DNA of 9,358 bases from an uncultured Clostridia bacterium. GTDB taxonomy: Bacteria > Bacillota_A > Clostridia > Christensenellales > UBA3700. Position 1 is the first letter of the stretch, and every line of letters begins with the position of its first letter. Made by a program: the position numbers and the translations under genes. Below the pieces are notes generated by a model. It was given only the letters and a program-made list of their open reading frames with translations. It had not been told where the DNA came from and made no database searches. Shown here piece after piece: positions 6,933 through 9,358 of the stretch. The stretch is taken from positions 1 to 9,358 of the forward strand of contig CAMNMY010000019.1 in assembly GCA_946545105.1 (NCBI GenBank), written 5' to 3'.

Positions 6933-7691
6933 CTATATTACCCCCGCATTATGAAGCGCTGTTTCTAATTGCTTCATTGTTGCTGAATTACTATTTATAC
7001 CAAATAAACTATTTCCTTCAACATCTGTCATTTCAATATTTTCATCTTCTAAAATACATCCAACAACATTCAAACCATCTGCCTTCATCTTATTTAAACT
7101 ATCTTTGTTGATAACACGATTGATAATGCAAGATGATGTGTTGCACATATTTAAATTCTTAGCTACTTGATCAATTGATCTTGCAACATTTAATCCCTTC
7201 ATAGATGCATCACTAACCAATACTAAGTCTGTAACTTTTTCCATAACTCTACGATTGATTTGTTCAATACCAGCTTCCCCATCAATTACAACATAATCAA
7301 AACTTGAAACAAGTTCAGAGATGATGTCTTTTAAGAAGCTATTGATTGAGCAATAACATCCAGCACTTTCTGGCCTTCCTATTGCTAAGAATGCAAAATC
7401 GCCACAATCAATCATAATATCTGACAATTCGTAATGAGCTTCATTTAAGATTTCGATAGTTGATGGTCTATCTGGCTTTTTCAATTCATCAATGAATTGT
7501 AATCTAACATCGTTTACTGTATGTGTTACATTAACGCCTAATGCTGTAGATAACCCAACTGCTGGGTCTGCATCGATTGCAAGTATTTTTTTGTCTTTGA
7601 ATTTTTCTACTAATAATTTTACAGTTAAAGCAGATAAACTTGTTTTGCCAACGCCGCCTTTTCCTGCAAATGCAATAATTTTATTGTTCAT
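6933..7691 (-). CDS. CooC-like MinD/ParA-family ATPase (metallocentre maturation)
   Basis: A 252-residue P-loop NTPase with the deviant Walker A GKGGVGKTS (10-18), a switch AIDADP (38-43) and an IDGEAGIEQ stretch (136-144) as in CooC. The sequence GRPESAGCYC (105-114) contains the Cys112-x-Cys114 motif that in CooC binds metal at the dimer interface. Known CooC proteins insert nickel into carbon monoxide dehydrogenase. No CODH gene is in this window, so this protein may serve the neighbouring dehydratase/reductase or the ACS-like protein; that is inference. A GAAGG ribosome binding site (7697-7701) sits five bases before the ATG, and a strong promoter lies just upstream. It is the first gene of the operon, one base from the next. 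Confidence 0.9.
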   Translation of the reverse strand: MNNKIIAFAGKGGVGKTSLSALTVKLLVEKFKDKKILAIDADPAVGLSTALGVNVTHTVNDVRLQFIDELKKPDRPSTIEILNEAHYELSDIMIDCGDFAFLAIGRPESAGCYCSINSFLKDIISELVSSFDYVVIDGEAGIEQINRRVMEKVTDLVLVSDASMKGLNVARSIDQVAKNLNMCNTSSCIINRVINKDSLNKMKADGLNVVGCILEDENIEMTDVEGNSLFGINSNSATMKQLETALHNAGVI

Positions 7692-7724
7692 ACAAACCTT
7701 CTTTATTATTTAGTTCTAGTTAAA

Positions 7725-7753
7725 ATATTAACATACTTTGTATGTGATATCAA
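7725..7753 (-). promoter_or_regulatory. Promoter of the cooC-like/dehydratase operon
   Basis: On the minus strand TTGATA (7748-7753) and TAATAT (7725-7730) are separated by 17 bases, and TGT directly before the -10 gives an extended -10. Transcription would begin near 7718, about 27 bases before the first ATG. This is the best promoter match in the window and lies just after the MmcQ/YjbR gene stop. Confidence 0.7.
7731..7745. promoter_or_regulatory. Candidate operator dyad in the operon promoter spacer
   Basis: ACATAC-AAA-GTATGT (minus strand) is a perfect inverted repeat with 6-base arms and a 3-base centre, placed exactly between the -35 and -10 elements. A dimeric repressor bound here would block RNA polymerase. 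No regulator gene is adjacent, so the protein that would bind is unknown. Confidence 0.45.
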
Positions 7754-7764
7754 TGCTAAATAAA

Positions 7765-8430
7765 TTAAGAAACCAAAACATAAGACTTTTTAATCAATTC
7801 TAAAATGCGTTCATCCTCGACACTATCATCCAAAGAAATTGTAATCCAATATTTCTTATTCATATGGTACGCCCTAAAAAAGCCTTTTTCTTTAACTAGT
7901 TCGTCAATTTCTTTTGGATCAAGTTTTATGTTCATTACTTCTATATCTTTATTTTCATCACAAAGCTTAGCTTTGTTTATATGCATTATAATGCCATACC
8001 ACTTATTAGATTTCTTGTTTCTAAACACGCCACTATCGTCATCTTCCCATAAGAACTCTGGGTTATCATTGAATGTGTCTTTAATAGCATTAACTATTCT
8101 TAATGTTTGTGGATATCTAAATAATTCTTCGTAGCAGCATTTTTCTTTTATATCTTGAAGAACCTTCGTACATTCATCTTTCATATCTCCAATGAATCCA
8201 CCTACATAATCTTCAACATCCATTCCTAAGAATTCTTCATTAAATGCTACTTCTATAACTTTGCAAGTTATTGTGCCTTGTTTTGTAATGTCTACTTTTA
8301 ATATAAATTCCCCATCCAAAATTTGCTTGGAAAAAGAAAATGTTCCATCTTTCATTTCTTCAAATCCATATGGAACAAGTGATTTAAAATCTATTTTGCT
8401 TTTTGAAAATATTTCCTTATCTAATTTCAT
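7765..8430 (-). CDS. MmcQ/YjbR family protein with an additional N-terminal domain
   Basis: A 221-residue protein. The C-terminal half carries the MmcQ/YjbR (CyaY-like fold) signature: PEFLWEDDDSGVFRNKKSNKWYG (near 123-146), a MNIKLDP stretch, RAYHMNKKYWITISLDD, and the closing IKKSYVLVS. The N-terminal half (KIDFKSLVPYGFEE, then a strand-rich stretch) matches the longer two-part members of the family. The family is annotated as DNA-binding on structural grounds; a precise role is not established. The start at 8430 keeps the full domain, yet it lies only five bases after the CCA end of the tRNA-Arg gene. The only ribosome-binding-like sequence (GGTGGGAAG) is inside the tRNA acceptor and T arms. 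An in-frame ATG 25 codons downstream would cut into the N-terminal domain. Not obviously linked in function to the following operon. Confidence 0.88.
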   Translation of the reverse strand: MKLDKEIFSKSKIDFKSLVPYGFEEMKDGTFSFSKQILDGEFILKVDITKQGTITCKVIEVAFNEEFLGMDVEDYVGGFIGDMKDECTKVLQDIKEKCCYEELFRYPQTLRIVNAIKDTFNDNPEFLWEDDDSGVFRNKKSNKWYGIIMHINKAKLCDENKDIEVMNIKLDPKEIDELVKEKGFFRAYHMNKKYWITISLDDSVEDERILELIKKSYVLVS

Positions 8431-8435
8431 ATCTT

Positions 8436-8510
8436 TGGTCTTCCCACCGGGAATCGAACCCAGAACTAATCCTTAGGAGGGATTTATTATATCCTTTTAA
8501 CTATGAGAAG
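8436..8510 (-). tRNA. tRNA-Arg (anticodon CCU), CCA encoded
   Basis: The minus strand folds by eye into a full cloverleaf of 75 bases. The acceptor stem CTTCTCA/TGGGAAG has seven pairs including one G-U. The D arm is GTTA/TAAT with GG in the loop. The anticodon stem AATCC/GGATT is perfect, with loop CTCCTAA and anticodon CCT, which reads AGG codons. The T arm is CTGGG-TTCGATT-CCCGG. The discriminator A and CCA are encoded. There are eight bases to the stop codon of the upstream PII-like gene and five to the start codon of the next gene, so it is probably excised from a polycistronic transcript. No promoter of its own was recognised. Confidence 0.95.
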
Positions 8511-8518
8511 TTTTGCTG

Positions 8519-8899
8519 TTATTTTTGTTCTTCAGAATCTTTTTTAGGTTCTTCTTTTGGTTCCTCTTTCTTTTCTGGAACTATTGTCTTATTTAATCCT
8601 GCTACGTTATCTACTGGAAGTGAGAACGTAATACCTTGGCCTGGAGTATTTAATCCTGCTTTTGTATATAGCGCATGCATAATGTCTTCTTTTAATGCTA
8701 TAGGAGCTAAAATCATAACCATTTCTTTTTGTGGGTCAATTGCGATTTTAAAGAATTGTTCTGCATCTTTATTTGCAGTACCTCTTGCCTTAAGAACTGT
8801 ACCACCTGTTGCACCTGCTGATTTTGCAGCATCCATAACATTGTCTGCATTTCCTTCATTTACTATACAACAAATTACTTCGTATTCAATCTTTTTCAT
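8519..8899 (-). CDS. Divergent PII-like (GlnB-superfamily) protein 2
   Basis: A 126-residue cytoplasmic protein with the ferredoxin-like PII fold: a first strand IEYEVICCIVNEG, the helix AD-NVMDAAKSAGA, then GGTVLKARGT (about 33-42) as in PII-like proteins, and later MVMILAPIALKEDIMHALYTKAG and GQGITFSLPVDNVAGL. The short T-loop lacks the tyrosine that is uridylylated in GlnB, so it is not a classical nitrogen PII. The last 20 or so residues are a charged low-complexity tail rich in Glu, Lys and Pro. It starts two bases after the stop of its paralogue, with an AAGGAG ribosome binding site inside that gene's last codons, so the two are translationally coupled. From memory, such pairs often accompany DUF1538 membrane proteins; none is visible in the window. 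Confidence 0.8.
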   Translation of the reverse strand: MKKIEYEVICCIVNEGNADNVMDAAKSAGATGGTVLKARGTANKDAEQFFKIAIDPQKEMVMILAPIALKEDIMHALYTKAGLNTPGQGITFSLPVDNVAGLNKTIVPEKKEEPKEEPKKDSEEQK

Positions 8900-8901
8900 C
8901 G

Positions 8902-9330
8902 CTATATCTCCTTAACTGCATCTTTATTGTTAGATAAAAATGCATACACTGCCACGCCTATTATGCTAGACATTGGAATTGTATAAGCAATTCCGCCACC
9001 ATTCTTTACTGTTCTAAATCTCTTTTCTAATTGATACATTATATCTTGGACACGAGATTCTTTTATAACGCTAAATATTACTGTCTTATCTACATCGACA
9101 AGACCTAATAGCTTTCTCATATCTGCAGTTGCTGTACCTCTAGCTTGGCAAGCAATTTGCATGTTTGCTTCATAATTTTGGATTACATCCATATAGAACT
9201 CCGCTTTTGATCTGTTTACAATAGTGACCAAAAGTTTAAGTCTATTAGTTTCAACCTTGTTTCTGTTTGAAACCTTTTTCTTTGTTTGTTTTTGTGAAGT
9301 TTGTTTTTTTTCTGCTTTTTTCTCCGCCAT
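8902..9330 (-). CDS. Divergent PII-like (GlnB-superfamily) protein 1
   Basis: A 142-residue protein with a strongly basic, Lys/Gln-rich N-terminal tail (about residues 3-25), then a PII-like core: RLKLLVTIVNRSKAEFYMDV, IACQARGTATADM (the counterpart of KARGT in the paralogue), KTVIFSVIKESRVQDIMYQLEKRF and GGGIAYTIPMSSIIGVAVYAFL. It shares the fold and order of motifs with the next gene, to which it is coupled, and the two may form mixed trimers. I chose the ATG at 9330, preceded by GAGGG (9335-9339), over a TTG seven codons upstream without a ribosome binding site. Its stop codon is two bases from the start of the paralogue. The upstream region and any promoter lie outside the window. The partner it would sense or regulate is unknown. 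Confidence 0.75.
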   Translation of the reverse strand: MAEKKAEKKQTSQKQTKKKVSNRNKVETNRLKLLVTIVNRSKAEFYMDVIQNYEANMQIACQARGTATADMRKLLGLVDVDKTVIFSVIKESRVQDIMYQLEKRFRTVKNGGGIAYTIPMSSIIGVAVYAFLSNNKDAVKEI

Positions 9331-9334
9331 TTTA

Positions 9335-9339
9335 CCCTC
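9335..9339 (-). promoter_or_regulatory. Ribosome binding site that fixes the start of PII-like protein 1
   Basis: GAGGG lies four bases before the ATG at 9330, a slightly short spacing. It falls within the reading frame of the alternative TTG start at 9351, which itself has no such signal, so the ATG is preferred. Confidence 0.5.
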
Positions 9340-9358
9340 ACATAAAATCAATGATTTG

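Noticed and set aside
7805..8134. A 109-codon plus-strand open frame
   Set aside because: It is a shadow of the MmcQ/YjbR gene, whose family motifs are clear on the minus strand.
8403..8915. A 170-codon plus-strand open frame across the PII-like gene and the tRNA
   Set aside because: It is antisense to a well-supported PII-like gene and runs through a complete tRNA; its translation is rich in Ser and Phe as expected from the complement of Glu/Lys-rich coding sequence, and no good ribosome binding site precedes it.
9345..9357. Inverted repeat AAATCA-A-TGATTT at the window edge
   Set aside because: Short, AT-rich and cut by the window boundary; it may be inside an upstream gene, so no role can be supported.
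9338..9358. Six codons ending in TGA just upstream of the first PII-like gene, perhaps the end of another gene
   Set aside because: Too short to identify or to distinguish from chance; the overlap of TGA with the GAGGG ribosome binding site is suggestive only.

Overview
The window is AT-rich, tightly packed DNA from what looks like a strictly anaerobic, fermentative Firmicute of the Clostridia or a related low-GC lineage. This rests on strong GGAGG-type ribosome binding sites, sigma-A-like promoters, the standard genetic code (tryptophan as TGG), and an oxygen-sensitive radical/metalloenzyme gene set. I cannot assign genus or species. All genes but one lie on the minus strand.

Layout, left to right. 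At 1-51 is the 5' end of gap (glyceraldehyde-3-phosphate dehydrogenase), running off the window, with its promoter at 109-137. At 182-2032 is a carboxylesterase type B carried on three N-terminal membrane helices. The only plus-strand gene, 2129-2563, encodes a small YunG-like protein. It diverges from the esterase across an AT-rich palindrome and converges on the next gene with overlapping stop codons.

The core is one operon transcribed leftward from 7691 to 2560, from a clear promoter (7725-7753) that carries a dyad in its spacer. In order it encodes a CooC-like nickel-type ATPase, two subunits of the 2-hydroxyacyl-CoA dehydratase/benzoyl-CoA reductase (HgdB/HgdA-like) superfamily, their ATP-dependent [4Fe-4S] activase (HgdC-like), an unlisted 37-residue small protein, and a short protein resembling the middle of acetyl-CoA synthase (AcsB/CdhC) that stops just after the first A-cluster cysteines. 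Junctions are overlapping or nearly so, so the six products are probably made together. I infer an ATP-driven low-potential reductase or dehydratase system with its own maturation factor and an ACS-derived partner; the substrate is unknown. This cassette is the best candidate for an undescribed system.

To the right are an MmcQ/YjbR-family gene (7765-8430), a tRNA-Arg(CCU) gene (8436-8510) only 5 bp from that start and 8 bp from the upstream stop, and a tandem pair of divergent PII-like signalling proteins (8519-8899 and 8902-9330). No rRNA, CRISPR array, insertion sequence, integrase or convincing intrinsic terminator was seen.
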